Shown piece by piece: positions 1-8,603 of a DNA stretch of 64,000 bases (the stretch's first letter is position 1; each line of letters opens with the position of its first letter). Below the pieces are notes generated by a model, which saw only the letters and a list, made by a program, of their open reading frames with translations, was not told the origin of the DNA and did not search any database. This DNA comes from CAYPNP01 sp964412195 (lineage in GTDB: Bacteria > Acidobacteriota > JAAYUB01), in contig CAYPNP010000011.1 in NCBI GenBank assembly GCA_964412195.1, forward strand, positions 1 to 64,000, given 5' to 3'. A program made the translations under genes and the position numbers.

Positions 1-51
1 ACCCCCCTCAACTTCCTCTCCGCCGTCGCCGCCCAGCCCGTGCGAGAGTGA
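1..51 (+). CDS. C-terminal end of a gene entering from the left edge
   Basis: Frame 1 is open from the first base and ends at a TGA at 49-51, giving a 16-residue tail that finishes AAQPVRE. Codon choice (GCC, CTC, GTG, GTC) fits the coding style of the window. Too little is present to name a family. The next 260 bases are repeats, so this stop is the likely end of the upstream gene. Confidence 0.35.
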   Translation, partial: TPLNFLSAVAAQPVRE

Positions 52-65
52 GGAGAGCACCGAAA

Positions 66-264
66 GCACGCAACCACGAAATACACGAAACACACGAAAG
101 GATTTTCAAACCGGAATCCCAAATCCGCAAGCCGCAATCGGAATATGGAACTCAGAAACTCAGGCAGGAACTCAGGAAAGAGGATCCCAGCCCGCCATCT
201 GCTGTCCGCTGTCCGCTGATTTCAATCCGCAATCCGCAATCCGCAATTCGCAATTCGCAATCCG
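66..264. repeat. Composite intergenic short-tandem-repeat island
   Basis: Three repeat types follow one another. At 74-101 there are units of the type ACACGAAA (reverse complement of TTTCGTGT). At 201-219 CTGTCCG is repeated. At 222-264 there are six units of CCGCAAT with variants TCGCAAT, period 7. The same families recur in the opposite orientation near 36.7, 37.4, 38.4 and 42.1 kb. No reading frame here looks coding. Confidence 0.8.
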
Positions 265-314
265 CCATTTATAATGTTCCCATCTGACGGGCCTATCGAG
301 CATCGAAAGGACAT

Positions 315-1148
315 ATGACGCCGCTGGAATTTGCATTGACGCTGCTGGGCATCTCGGTGGTGGCGGGTTTTTTCGGCTCGCTGGTCGGGCTCGGCGGCGG
401 CATCGTGGTCGTCCCGGTGCTCACCTTGATCTACCACATCGATATCCGATACGCCATCGGCGCCTCCATCGTTTCGGTGATTGCCACCTCCAGCGGCGCC
501 GCGGCGGCATACGTCCGCGAACGCCTAACCAACCTCCGGGTGGCCATGATGCTGGAGCTGGGGACCACCGCCGGCGCCATCACCGGGGCTTACCTCACCG
601 GCATCCTTCCGCTGCATTGGCTTTTCCTGATTTTCGGAGTGGTGCTGGCCGCCTCCGCCGTCGCCATGATCTACCGCATCCGGCAGTCCACCGAAAACCT
701 GATCCAGGACTCGTGGGCAGACCGGCTCAAGCTGCACGGACGCTATTTCGACCCCGCCCTGGGCAACACCGTCACTTATCGCGTTGCCCGGACGCGGCTG
801 GGCCTGGCCCTGATGTACCTGGCCGGGACCATCAGCGGGCTCCTTGGGATCGGCTCCGGGATTCTCAAGGTATTGGCCATGGATCTGGCCATGCGCATCC
901 CCATCAAGGTGTCCACCGCCACCAGCAATTTCATGATCGGGGTGACCGCCGCGGCCAGCGCCGGCGTATACTTCTCCCGGGGGGACATCGATCCCTTCGT
1001 CGCCGCGCCGGTGGCCGTCGGAGTCGTGGTGGGCGCCACCATCGGCTCCCGCGTCATGCCGAAGACGGACAGCCGGCTGCTGCGCCTGATCTTCGTCCTG
1101 GTGCTGCTTTTCGTGGCGGCCCAGATGATCCTGAGAGGCTTGCGATGA
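315..1148 (+). CDS. TSUP (TauE/SafE) family membrane permease
   Basis: 277 aa, integral membrane. The first 60 residues contain the glycine-rich pattern GSLVGLGGGIVVVP typical of TauE/SafE half-repeats, and a second glycine-rich segment (SGLLGIGSGILKVL, about residues 175-188) marks the second half. Roughly eight hydrophobic segments are visible. The family exports or imports sulfite, organosulfonates or other small anions; the substrate cannot be told from sequence. AAAGGA lies a few bases before the ATG. The stop overlaps the start of the next gene (ATGA), so the two are translationally coupled. Confidence 0.9.
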   Translation: MTPLEFALTLLGISVVAGFFGSLVGLGGGIVVVPVLTLIYHIDIRYAIGASIVSVIATSSGAAAAYVRERLTNLRVAMMLELGTTAGAITGAYLTGILPLHWLFLIFGVVLAASAVAMIYRIRQSTENLIQDSWADRLKLHGRYFDPALGNTVTYRVARTRLGLALMYLAGTISGLLGIGSGILKVLAMDLAMRIPIKVSTATSNFMIGVTAAASAGVYFSRGDIDPFVAAPVAVGVVVGATIGSRVMPKTDSRLLRLIFVLVLLFVAAQMILRGLR

Positions 1149-1570
1149 ACCCGGCCGACGAAATCAACTCCCCCGCCTCGCCTCCCGGAGCGGCCTGGCA
1201 GATCGAGTCGATCCTCAGCACGCTCCTGCGCACCGGCGTGGCGGTCAGCTTGCTCCTCATCCTGGCGGGGCTCGCGCTGATGTTCGCCCGGGACCCCGGC
1301 CATTTCCGGACCCCCGCGGACCTCGCCCGGCTGACCCGATTTGGCGCCGATTTCCCCCACACCCTGCGTGGCGTGGGCGCAGGCCTCGCCGCCGGGCAGG
1401 GCCAGGCCGTGGCAGCGGCCGGCCTGCTGCTGCTGATCCTCACGCCCATCCTGAGGGTGGCCGTCTCCATCCTGATCTTCCTCTTCGAAAAGGACCGGCC
1501 CTTCGTCCTGATCACCGCTGCGGTGCTGATCGCGCTGGTGCTTTCGTTCCTCCTGGGCAAGGCCGGGTAG
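1145..1570 (+). CDS. DUF1634 family membrane protein
   Basis: 141 aa with three or four hydrophobic segments (about residues 30-50, 90-110, 118-138). The ATG overlaps the stop of the TSUP gene by four bases. DUF1634 proteins are usually encoded directly after a TSUP permease and are thought to be its partner; the role is inferred from that pairing only. The motif LTPILRVAVSILIFLFEKDR near residues 98-117 is characteristic of the family. The reading frame is open far upstream, but the coupled ATG is the sensible start. Confidence 0.8.
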   Translation: MNPADEINSPASPPGAAWQIESILSTLLRTGVAVSLLLILAGLALMFARDPGHFRTPADLARLTRFGADFPHTLRGVGAGLAAGQGQAVAAAGLLLLILTPILRVAVSILIFLFEKDRPFVLITAAVLIALVLSFLLGKAG

Positions 1571-1652
1571 GCCATTCCCAAAGCCGCCGGCATCTGGTAC
1601 CATCGGCCGATCCCGAGCCGGTACGGCAATCCTGTTCGCGAGGATGCACCCG

Positions 1653-2360
1653 ATGACACGAATCCTCTGGCTGGTCCTGACCCTTCTGATGGCCGCCTGC
1701 GTCCGGGCCCAGGCCCCCACAGATCCCCCTCCCCCCGCAGCCCCTTCGGCTGTTCCGGCAGCGCCCTCTTCCCTGGGCGCCCGCTCCCCTGCGGAGATCG
1801 CCGCGCCGGCTCCGGCCTTCACCACGCCGGACGGCCGGCCGTACGCCCCTCCTGCACCCGGCGACCGGGTGGACTGGTTCGCCGAGAGCTCCCTCGGCCC
1901 CGTGAGCTGGGCCGGCGGCGCGTTCGTGAGCGGATTCTGGACCGCCTTCAACCAGCCCAAGGAGTACGGCGGCACGGCGGCCGGGTTCGCCGAGCGCCTC
2001 GCCGTCCGGCAGTCCGGCATCCTGATCTCCAGCGGCATGGAGGCCGGCCTGGGCGCCCTTTGGGGGGAGGATCCCCGCTACTTCCGGCACGGCCGGGGCA
2101 AGGGCTTCTGGCCCCGCGTCGGCTGGGCCCTAAAAACCTCGTTCGTTGCCTACGACCGGAGCGGGCGCCTCCGGCCGGCCTACGCCCGCTACGCCGCGGC
2201 GTTCGGCAACAACTTCGTCACCAACGCCTGGCGCCCCGACAGTGACAACGATCCCGGCGACGCCGTCCGGCGGGGATTCTCCGGCCTGCTGGGCCGGGTC
2301 GCCAGCAACCTCTTCCTGGAGTTCTGGCCGGACGTCACCGGCCGCCTGAAGAAAAAGTAA
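1653..2360 (+). CDS. Secreted protein of unknown function, acidobacterial type
   Basis: 235 aa. The N-terminus is a signal sequence (MTRILWLVLTLLMAACVRAQ), with a cysteine that could be a lipoprotein site, followed by a Pro/Ala-rich linker. The mature part contains GALWGEDPRYFR and a following RVGWALKTSFVAYD segment. This pattern is shared by a large set of uncharacterised secreted proteins that I associate with Acidobacteriota. An ATG three codons earlier (1644) is possible, but GAGG is spaced correctly only for 1653. No catalytic motif is visible. Confidence 0.7.
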   Translation: MTRILWLVLTLLMAACVRAQAPTDPPPPAAPSAVPAAPSSLGARSPAEIAAPAPAFTTPDGRPYAPPAPGDRVDWFAESSLGPVSWAGGAFVSGFWTAFNQPKEYGGTAAGFAERLAVRQSGILISSGMEAGLGALWGEDPRYFRHGRGKGFWPRVGWALKTSFVAYDRSGRLRPAYARYAAAFGNNFVTNAWRPDSDNDPGDAVRRGFSGLLGRVASNLFLEFWPDVTGRLKKK

Positions 2361-2414
2361 CGCAACTCCCTAAAATCCCTCTGCGCCCCAACGCATTGAA
2401 ATGTGGCCAGGTTT

Positions 2415-2680
2415 TGTCACAGCCCGGAAGCCGGTAAGCGGTCAGTACCGGCAAGCGTCAGCTGCTGGCGGACAATTTGACTCAGCTTGATCCGGCATCT
2501 GCATCTTCAAGAAAAATAGATAGTTGAGTGACATCTCGCGCCGGCGGCTGACGCCTGCCAGTACTGACTTGATGGCGGGGGCGGCATCTCGCGCCGGCGG
2601 CTCACGCCCGCCGGTACTGACGGGGTGGCGGGAGTGACATTTCACGCCAGCGGCCGTCTGAGGCTTCCCGGCGGGGGTTC
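2415..2680. repeat. REP/MITE-like palindromic element, copy 1
   Basis: An inverted repeat of about 28 bp has its left arm at 2441-2471 (starting GTCAGTACCGGC) and its right arm at 2541-2568 (ending GTACTGAC), around a 70-bp centre containing TTGACTCAGCT and AGTTGAGTGACATCTC. The right arm is repeated at about 2587-2620 and again, degenerate, near 2640-2675. A second copy lies at 3486-3636. No open frame is contained. This fills the 349-bp gap between the flanking genes. Confidence 0.7.
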
Positions 2681-2709
2681 GGCGCAAGAGCGGCCGGGGA
2701 AAGCAAGAA

Positions 2710-3384
2710 TCAATCAGCGGCCCGGCTGGCCGGGGCCGGCTTCAGGTTCGACACGAGGATCTCGAGGCTGACCAGGAGCACCCACAGCGGAAAGACGACC
2801 GGAGCCCAATACACCAAGCCGACGCTCAGGATCAGGAACAGCGCCAGGGTGTAGCCGAGCAGGGCCGTCCAACGAGGGAAAAGTCCGAGTCGGATCGCCA
2901 GGGTAGAGGTTGTGACCATGAACACCCCGGCCATCTTCAGGGCGAAGACGTTCGTGATCTGGTACACCGCGAGGCGGCCGAACGAGTACAGGCCCGATTC
3001 CATCAGCCGGCCGGGCGCCGTCCCGTACATCACGATGACGCCGCCGGCGATGGCGGTGGCGGCGAAGAGCATGGCCAGGAACAGCAGCCCGCTGCCCAGG
3101 AACACCGTGGAGAAGAAGCGGTCCTCGAGGGCGCCCATCCGGTCACGCATGACCCCCATGAACCACAGGAAGGCGATCCCGGCAAAGGGCACCAGGTTCA
3201 ACGCGAAACCGACGTTGGACCAGCCCTCGGACAGCCAGTGGCCTGCATCATGGGGATTCTCCGGGACGGACACCCGGATGAGTGTGTAGAAGGACGTGAG
3301 CAGGACGGCAAACACGATCCCGGCGATGGCGCCGGCCTTGGGCGCGCGCAGACTGGTGCGGGTGATATGTCCCTGCGATACCAT
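2710..3384 (-). CDS. Hypothetical integral membrane protein
   Basis: 224 aa with about six hydrophobic segments (near residues 17-38, 57-75, 90-115, 135-160, 168-190, 192-212). I do not recognise the family and see no catalytic motif. The gene stands alone on the minus strand and is bracketed by two copies of the same REP/MITE-like inverted-repeat element, which could mean the segment was moved as a unit. Start: the ATG at 3384, since no later methionine fits before the first membrane segment. Confidence 0.6.
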   Translation of the reverse strand: MVSQGHITRTSLRAPKAGAIAGIVFAVLLTSFYTLIRVSVPENPHDAGHWLSEGWSNVGFALNLVPFAGIAFLWFMGVMRDRMGALEDRFFSTVFLGSGLLFLAMLFAATAIAGGVIVMYGTAPGRLMESGLYSFGRLAVYQITNVFALKMAGVFMVTTSTLAIRLGLFPRWTALLGYTLALFLILSVGLVYWAPVVFPLWVLLVSLEILVSNLKPAPASRAAD

Positions 3385-3485
3385 CGAGCCCTCCGAAGCG
3401 GTGTTTTCATCTTCCAGGCCATCCCTGCATCCCGGCGGGAAGGATCCGGTTCGCGCGACGCAGAAAACGGAGTAGTGCCGGGCCT

Positions 3486-3636
3486 AGTCACAGCCAGGAT
3501 GCCGGTAGCGGTCAGTACCGGCAAGCGTCAGCTGCCGGCGGACAACTTGACTCAGCTGGAATGGCAAACTTCATCATCTGAAAAACAGATGGTTGAGTGA
3601 CATCTCGCGCCGGCGGCTCACGCCCGCCGGTACGAC
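3486..3636. repeat. REP/MITE-like palindromic element, copy 2
   Basis: Left arm from 3511 (GTCAGTACCGGCAAGCGTCA), right arm ending near 3634 (CGCCCGCCGGTAC). The centre shares TTGACTCAGCT and GTTGAGTGACATCTCGCGCC with copy 1. Similarity to copy 1 starts upstream of the arm, at GTCACAGCC. The two copies are in the same orientation and flank the 2710-3384 gene. Confidence 0.7.
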
Positions 3637-3673
3637 TGTTTGCCGGTTCGGGAGGCCTCCCTGCCTTCTTTTC

Positions 3674-6172
3674 TTACCGCCTCCGTTTCTCACGGGAAGA
3701 ACCGGAGCTGCTCTTCGTGGATTCCCGCCCGCTCTTCCAGGAGTCGTAGCTCTTCTGGCGCTCGGAGGAACTGGTGCGGGCCTGCCGGTCCTGCTCCAAC
3801 TGGGTGTAGCTCTGCGAACTCGTGGAGGACGCGGCGGGGCGCGCCGTCCCGGTCGTGGAGGCCGGGGCGCTGGTCGTCTGCGCGCTGCCCCGCTTCTGCT
3901 GGACCTGCTGCTGGCCGGACTGGGCCTTGGACTGCGCCTGGGCCTTCTGCTCGTCGGTGACGGCAGGCTTCTCCACCGTCTGCCAGGAGCCATCTTCGTA
4001 CTTCTGCCAGGAGCCATCCTCGTTCTTGTAGACGTTGCCGTCGTGGGCGGCGTACTTGTTGTTGTCGGCGTCCGTGGCGATGGTCGTGCTGCCGTGGTCG
4101 GTGACGATCCGCCCGCCCTTGCCGCCGTCGGAGGTCTCGTACCCGGCGATGGTGCCGCGGTCGTCCGAGTAGTGGCCGGTGTGCACCCAGTCGTCGCCCC
4201 TGGTCACCACGGACTGCCCCCACGACGCGTAGGGGTTGGACCGCTGGTAGGTGGCGGCGCCGGTGCCGGTGGACGGGTTGTAGCCGCGCGCGGCGTAGCC
4301 GGCCTGGCCACCCGGCCCGTAGAAGCCCGCCTTCTGGGCCCAGGCGCCGGTGGCCGGGTTGTAGGCCTCGGCGTACCCCCGCCCGGCGTAGGGTCCCCAG
4401 ACCGCCGCACCGCGGGCGTAGGCGCCGGTGGCCGGGTTGTAGGCGGCGGCGTAGCCGCAGCCACCGTAGGGGCCGTACGCCACCGCCGCCCGGCCGAAGG
4501 TGCCGGTATACGGGTTGTAGAAGGCCGCCACGCCGTAGGAGTACGGGTGGGGGTAGTAGATCGGGTACCAGACGTGCGGCGGGTAGTAGAAGTAGGGCGG
4601 ATAGTAGTAGCCGGTGCCGTACACGACGCAGGCGCCGACGGCCGCCCCGACGACGAACACCCCCAGGTATCCGGAGGTGTACCCGGTGGTCACGGTGGTC
4701 GGCGTCGACTCATAGATCGTGACGTATGTGACGTTGTATTTCGGGCAGCTCGGCGGGATGGTGTAGATGGAGGCCGGGATCGTGTCCGCCAACACCCACG
4801 GCCCCGTCGGGGAGGGCGCCACGAACCAGACCGCCTGGTAGCAGCAGTAGTATTTGTTTTCCACCCGAAACACGTCGTTCGGAGTGTTCACGGCATACGA
4901 CACCGTCGTGCCCTCGATGGTCTGGAACTGGGGATCGCCGGAATACTGGACCTCGACGGAGACCGCGTTGCGCTGGACCACCGCCTGTTGCGGAGCCTGG
5001 GCCAGCATGACCGCCTCCTGGGCTTCCGGCGTGCCGGGCACCGAGGCGCGGACCGCGGCCTTGGGGTGGTCCTTGGGGATCCTGGCGAAGTCGGCCGGCA
5101 GGTCGCCGCCGACATACGCCCACGGCCCGTCCAGGCCGGCCGCGCGGAACCACCGCCCGGAGACCAGGTAGTAGAACTTCCCGTCCCCGCCGTACCGGAA
5201 CAGGTCGCTGCCGGTGTTGGTCACCCAGGACAGCTGGGTCCCGGAGATGGACTTGAGCTTCGGCGCCCCGTCCAGCAGGATCAGTTCCGCCGGACGGACG
5301 CTGACGATCACCTTGGGCATCTTGTCCTTGGAAACGGCCTTGCCGGGCAGGTTCTTGCGCGCCTCGGCCCAGTTGGGATCGTCGGGGAGGCTCCAGAAGC
5401 TCTTGGGCAGCTTCTCCACCGGCGCCCAGGGACCCGTGGGCTGGGGCGCCTGCAGCCAGGTGTCTTCATTGAGCAGGTACGTCGCCGGCTTGCCTTCCTC
5501 CTGAAAGACGTCCCAGTTCGTGTTGATGGCGAACAGCAGGCCGGTGCCCTGGATGGGAGCGAACTTCGGCTCGCCGTCGAAGATCACCAGGATCGCCGGG
5601 GTCTGGCTGGAGAGGATCACCGGCGGGTCCGGCGGCACCGTGATGGTACGGGCCGGCGGCGCCGGGGCGGGCTGGGCCGGCGGGGGCGCCGCCGGGGCTC
5701 CCTGGGACGGAGGGACGGACGCCGCGGGCGCGGCCTGCGGCTGCCGCGGGACGACGGAGGCCAGGACCGCGTCCACGGAAAGCTTCATGGGGGCAGTCGG
5801 GATGACCTTTTGCAGGAACGCGGCCAGGCGCTGCGCGTTGGCGTCGTCGGCGCCGGGGAAACTGACCGAGACAATCTTCAGGTCATACAGCGTCACCGTG
5901 CGCGTGGACATGTCCGTATTTGTCGCGCCGGTCATCTCCAGCGCGGCCGGGACGGGCTGGGCCGATCCCGGTTCCAGGATCTCCACCGCGATGCGGAAAT
6001 CCAGGCGCACGTAGCAGTCCCACTTGTCCACCTGCGGCTGGTAGGCGGTCACCCGGGTGCCGTCGGCGAACGTCCTGACCCGTGGCCATTTGTGGACCTG
6101 CTCACCCTGTGTCTGCGCGGCTGCCCAGCCCATGGACATCAGCAGGATGATACCCAGTGCTCTGGTTTTCAT
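3674..6172 (-). CDS. Large secreted Tyr/Gly-repeat protein, paralog A
   Basis: 832 aa with a signal peptide (about residues 1-19). Residues 20-135 form an N-terminal domain, then a Pro/Ala linker (145-180). Three tandem units of about 75 residues follow (about 195-268, 296-368, 404-476), each with a G-x-P-x-F, GT, NT, WF and GPW pattern. Next comes a hydrophobic stretch (498-518), a Tyr/Pro-rich segment, four repeats around YNPxTG and YGPYGG (550-650), and a charged Ser/Lys tail. Similar proteins are, from memory, sometimes labelled carbohydrate-binding family V/XII; binding is not shown. GGAGGATCC precedes the ATG. It follows the 6188-6883 gene by 15 bp and has a close paralog at 16835-19312. 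Confidence 0.8.
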   Translation of the reverse strand: MKTRALGIILLMSMGWAAAQTQGEQVHKWPRVRTFADGTRVTAYQPQVDKWDCYVRLDFRIAVEILEPGSAQPVPAALEMTGATNTDMSTRTVTLYDLKIVSVSFPGADDANAQRLAAFLQKVIPTAPMKLSVDAVLASVVPRQPQAAPAASVPPSQGAPAAPPPAQPAPAPPARTITVPPDPPVILSSQTPAILVIFDGEPKFAPIQGTGLLFAINTNWDVFQEEGKPATYLLNEDTWLQAPQPTGPWAPVEKLPKSFWSLPDDPNWAEARKNLPGKAVSKDKMPKVIVSVRPAELILLDGAPKLKSISGTQLSWVTNTGSDLFRYGGDGKFYYLVSGRWFRAAGLDGPWAYVGGDLPADFARIPKDHPKAAVRASVPGTPEAQEAVMLAQAPQQAVVQRNAVSVEVQYSGDPQFQTIEGTTVSYAVNTPNDVFRVENKYYCCYQAVWFVAPSPTGPWVLADTIPASIYTIPPSCPKYNVTYVTIYESTPTTVTTGYTSGYLGVFVVGAAVGACVVYGTGYYYPPYFYYPPHVWYPIYYPHPYSYGVAAFYNPYTGTFGRAAVAYGPYGGCGYAAAYNPATGAYARGAAVWGPYAGRGYAEAYNPATGAWAQKAGFYGPGGQAGYAARGYNPSTGTGAATYQRSNPYASWGQSVVTRGDDWVHTGHYSDDRGTIAGYETSDGGKGGRIVTDHGSTTIATDADNNKYAAHDGNVYKNEDGSWQKYEDGSWQTVEKPAVTDEQKAQAQSKAQSGQQQVQQKRGSAQTTSAPASTTGTARPAASSTSSQSYTQLEQDRQARTSSSERQKSYDSWKSGRESTKSSSGSSREKRRR

Positions 6173-6187
6173 GGATCCTCCCTGCGG

Positions 6188-6883
6188 TCACTGCCGCTGG
6201 TAGTTGAAGTTCTCGATCTTGGCCGACACTTCCCTGGAGGGCACGTTCACGATGAGCCGCGCGGCGTACTGGGGCCCGCCCGGCACCTGGGCGAACTCCA
6301 CCGTCCCGCTGACGGCGTCTTCGTCCAGGACGGTCGAGAAGGAAAAGCGCCGCGCCGCCTTGGTCGCCGGGTCGAGCAGGAACGTGACCTTGTCACCCGG
6401 CTGGATGAAGCTGACGCCCGTGACCTGGATCGTGCCGTCGGCGGCCTGGGCGTAGGCGGCTTTGGCGTAAAAATCCATCATGGTGCCGGGTGTCGGCGCC
6501 ATGTAGTCTTTCACCAGGTCGCCCAGCGAATCGGCCCATTCCTTGAAATCCTTGATCTTGTTCTTTTTGATCCGCCCGCGGATGCCCCGCCCGCCTTCGT
6601 CTTGGGGCGCGGTGAGCAGGGTTTTTTGAGGCTTTCCGTCCGCGTCGAACCGCATCTGGTAGAGCTGGGCCGGCTTGACATCCCCCTTGAGGGTGAGTTC
6701 GATCCGCATCTGCCAGGTGTAGTGGCGCATCAGGGCGGCGTTGGCCTTGGCGTTGGCCGCGTACTGGCTGGCCATCGCCCCGGGGTCCCCCTGCGCCGGC
6801 AGCGGCAGGGCGAGGACGGCCAGGACGGCCGCGACGACGGCAATCTTCACTTCCTTCAGACCGTGCCGTTTCTTTGTTCTCAT
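6188..6883 (-). CDS. Secreted ~230-aa partner protein, paralog A
   Basis: 231 aa. A basic N-terminus and hydrophobic segment (about residues 12-32) form a signal peptide ending near LPAQG. The mature chain begins DPGAMASQYAANAKANAAL and contains the conserved run APTPGTMMDFYAKA. It is mostly predicted beta with repeated YQMRFD and LLDPATKAARRF segments, which suggests a periplasmic fold of the LolA/DUF2092 sort, though I cannot confirm this. GGAG lies before the ATG. It is co-directional with and 15 bp upstream of the 832-aa repeat protein. The same gene pair is duplicated at 19329-20009 and 16835-19312, so the two products probably work together. Confidence 0.75.
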   Translation of the reverse strand: MRTKKRHGLKEVKIAVVAAVLAVLALPLPAQGDPGAMASQYAANAKANAALMRHYTWQMRIELTLKGDVKPAQLYQMRFDADGKPQKTLLTAPQDEGGRGIRGRIKKNKIKDFKEWADSLGDLVKDYMAPTPGTMMDFYAKAAYAQAADGTIQVTGVSFIQPGDKVTFLLDPATKAARRFSFSTVLDEDAVSGTVEFAQVPGGPQYAARLIVNVPSREVSAKIENFNYQRQ

Positions 6884-6904
6884 CGTATTCTCCGATTTGA
6901 TTTT

Positions 6905-8413
6905 CTATGGGACCAATTCCAGATCACCGGGCTTCCACGTCTGGTCGAACCAGGGCTCCAGCGGGCCGTACAGGCGCAGGATCACGTTGAAGCTCTTGCC
7001 GGGCATGGTCTGGATCCAGTTGCCTTCATGCCCCCGGGGAGCTTTCGGACCGAACCACATCGTATACGAGCCGTCGGCGTTGGGCTTCACGGACGGGTTT
7101 TTGCTGTCGAGACCGGCCAGCCTCTGATCGGTTTCCAGCATGGAGCGGTGCTGGCCGGAATAGACCATGAACGACCAGAAATTATTGACCGGAACCGGCC
7201 CGGGCAACGTGACCGTATAGGTCTTGCCACCGTCGAGATAATTGTCGTTCGCGTCCCGCGCGGTGAGAGCATAGGCAGAGCCGGTGCCGGGCTTGGGCGC
7301 AGCCATGGCCGGAGTGATGCCCGTGGCCATGTAGTGGAAGAAAATGCGGTCGTCGAGCACGCGTTCCCCGTTGTTCAGGAACTCGTAGCTCATGCCGACA
7401 AACGGCGAGTTCCATCTGCGGTCCGGGTAGAAGAACACGCTCTGCTTGCGCGGGGCGAAGGAGATGGCCCGCGCGGCGGCATTGCCGATCGCCACCGCCT
7501 CGGTCAGGAGCTTCTTCATCCGGGCGTCCGGGCTGAACGGCTGCCCCTTCTTGATGCCGATGGAGGCAAATTGTCCGACCAGCTCCGGGTTGAACGCGTC
7601 CGCCGGCTCATACTGGATCACGGCGTTCAGTTCTTCATAGAACTGGAAGCTGTTTGCATGCACGGTGTTGAACCGCCTGCCGGAAAGGTTCACGAACTTC
7701 TGCTGGGGCGGATTCGCCGCCTGCGCCAGGGGATACGCGCGGAACCTGGCTTTCACCGCGCCGGCCGTGCCGGCGAAGTCGTCGCCCTGGACGAACGCGC
7801 GGAAGAAAAACAGGTTGCGATAAGTGGGCGTCCGGGCGACAAAGTAGCCTTCCGGGATGGCCCCTTTGTAATCGCGATGCACAAAGAGATACTTGCCGCC
7901 CTTCCCCTGATCGGGACCGGTCACGCCGACGTCCGTGACCCAGCAGAAGAAGGCGTCGTCCACCGGGCCCAGAACGCCCGGCGGGACCTCCGCGACGACC
8001 GGTCCGTCCTTGACATTCAACTCCGCCATGCAATACATGGTCGTGGAGTTGGGAGTGAGGAAGAGCGAGCGGGCATCCATCAGCTCCTCGAAGATGCCCA
8101 GGTCGCCGGGCTCCAGACCCTCCCCCCGGAGTCCTTCCAGCACGGCGTAAACGGAAGCCGCCGGGATACCGTTGAGGAAGGCCTCCGCGCCGCGGGAGAG
8201 GTCGAGGAAGTCGTACGCTTTCCGGACCGTTTCCTGGCTCGGCAAGCCGTCGAAGAATTCCAACGTGCCCAGGAGTTCCGTCTGGACCTTGTCCGGCGTT
8301 GTGACGCCCGCGGGCACTTCGGCCTTGTACTTCGGGCTTTCGTCCGCGGCCAGGATGGTGGCGATCATTGCCAGCGCAAGGCCGAGGGCGATCAGGAACG
8401 TGAATCTTTTCAT
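6905..8413 (-). CDS. DUF1254/DUF1214 domain secreted protein
   Basis: 502 aa with a signal peptide (about residues 1-22). The N-terminal two-thirds matches DUF1254 (LTPNSTTMYCMAELNVKDGP near 118-137 and RTPTYRNLFFFRAF near 195-210). The C-terminal third matches DUF1214 (NNFWSFMVYSGQHRSMLE, MWFGPKAPRGHEGNWIQTMP). These domains occur together in many bacterial envelope proteins of unknown activity. AAGGA precedes the ATG. It is the gene before cassette A (6188-6883 then 3674-6172) with a 21-bp gap, so these three are likely one transcript. Confidence 0.88.
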   Translation of the reverse strand: MKRFTFLIALGLALAMIATILAADESPKYKAEVPAGVTTPDKVQTELLGTLEFFDGLPSQETVRKAYDFLDLSRGAEAFLNGIPAASVYAVLEGLRGEGLEPGDLGIFEELMDARSLFLTPNSTTMYCMAELNVKDGPVVAEVPPGVLGPVDDAFFCWVTDVGVTGPDQGKGGKYLFVHRDYKGAIPEGYFVARTPTYRNLFFFRAFVQGDDFAGTAGAVKARFRAYPLAQAANPPQQKFVNLSGRRFNTVHANSFQFYEELNAVIQYEPADAFNPELVGQFASIGIKKGQPFSPDARMKKLLTEAVAIGNAAARAISFAPRKQSVFFYPDRRWNSPFVGMSYEFLNNGERVLDDRIFFHYMATGITPAMAAPKPGTGSAYALTARDANDNYLDGGKTYTVTLPGPVPVNNFWSFMVYSGQHRSMLETDQRLAGLDSKNPSVKPNADGSYTMWFGPKAPRGHEGNWIQTMPGKSFNVILRLYGPLEPWFDQTWKPGDLELVP

Positions 8414-8470
8414 AGTCTTACTGTCCTTTGCATAATTTTGTGGTTCATGGATTTACCTTGAAAAGGACGG

Positions 8471-8513
8471 CGGGGGCCGAGCCCGACCTGCGGTCGGGTA
8501 GATCGGGCCCCCG
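8471..8513 (-). terminator. Hairpin terminator after the MscS gene
   Basis: Two nested stems occur: outer CGGGGGCC (8471-8478) with GGCCCCCG (8506-8513), inner CCCGACC (8482-8488) with GGTCGGG (8492-8498). On the minus strand the stem is followed within a few bases by GTCCTTTTC. It sits in the 190-bp spacer between the MscS stop and the DUF1254 start. The 14 bases GCCGTCCTTTTCAA (minus) are identical at the hairpin near 20576. Confidence 0.55.
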
Positions 8514-8603
8514 GATTCGCGAGGCTCCAAACAGGAGGAGGCATCGCTTGAGCGAGGCCAATCCCCGGAAATGTGAATATTCCTCCTTCCATTGGTCCGC
8601 CTG

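Noticed and set aside
3593..8461. 1622-codon open frame on the plus strand
   Set aside because: It is the antisense shadow of the Tyr-repeat, partner and DUF1254 genes. Its protein is a low-complexity Arg/Gly/Val/His chain with no domain, while the minus frames have signal peptides and known motifs.
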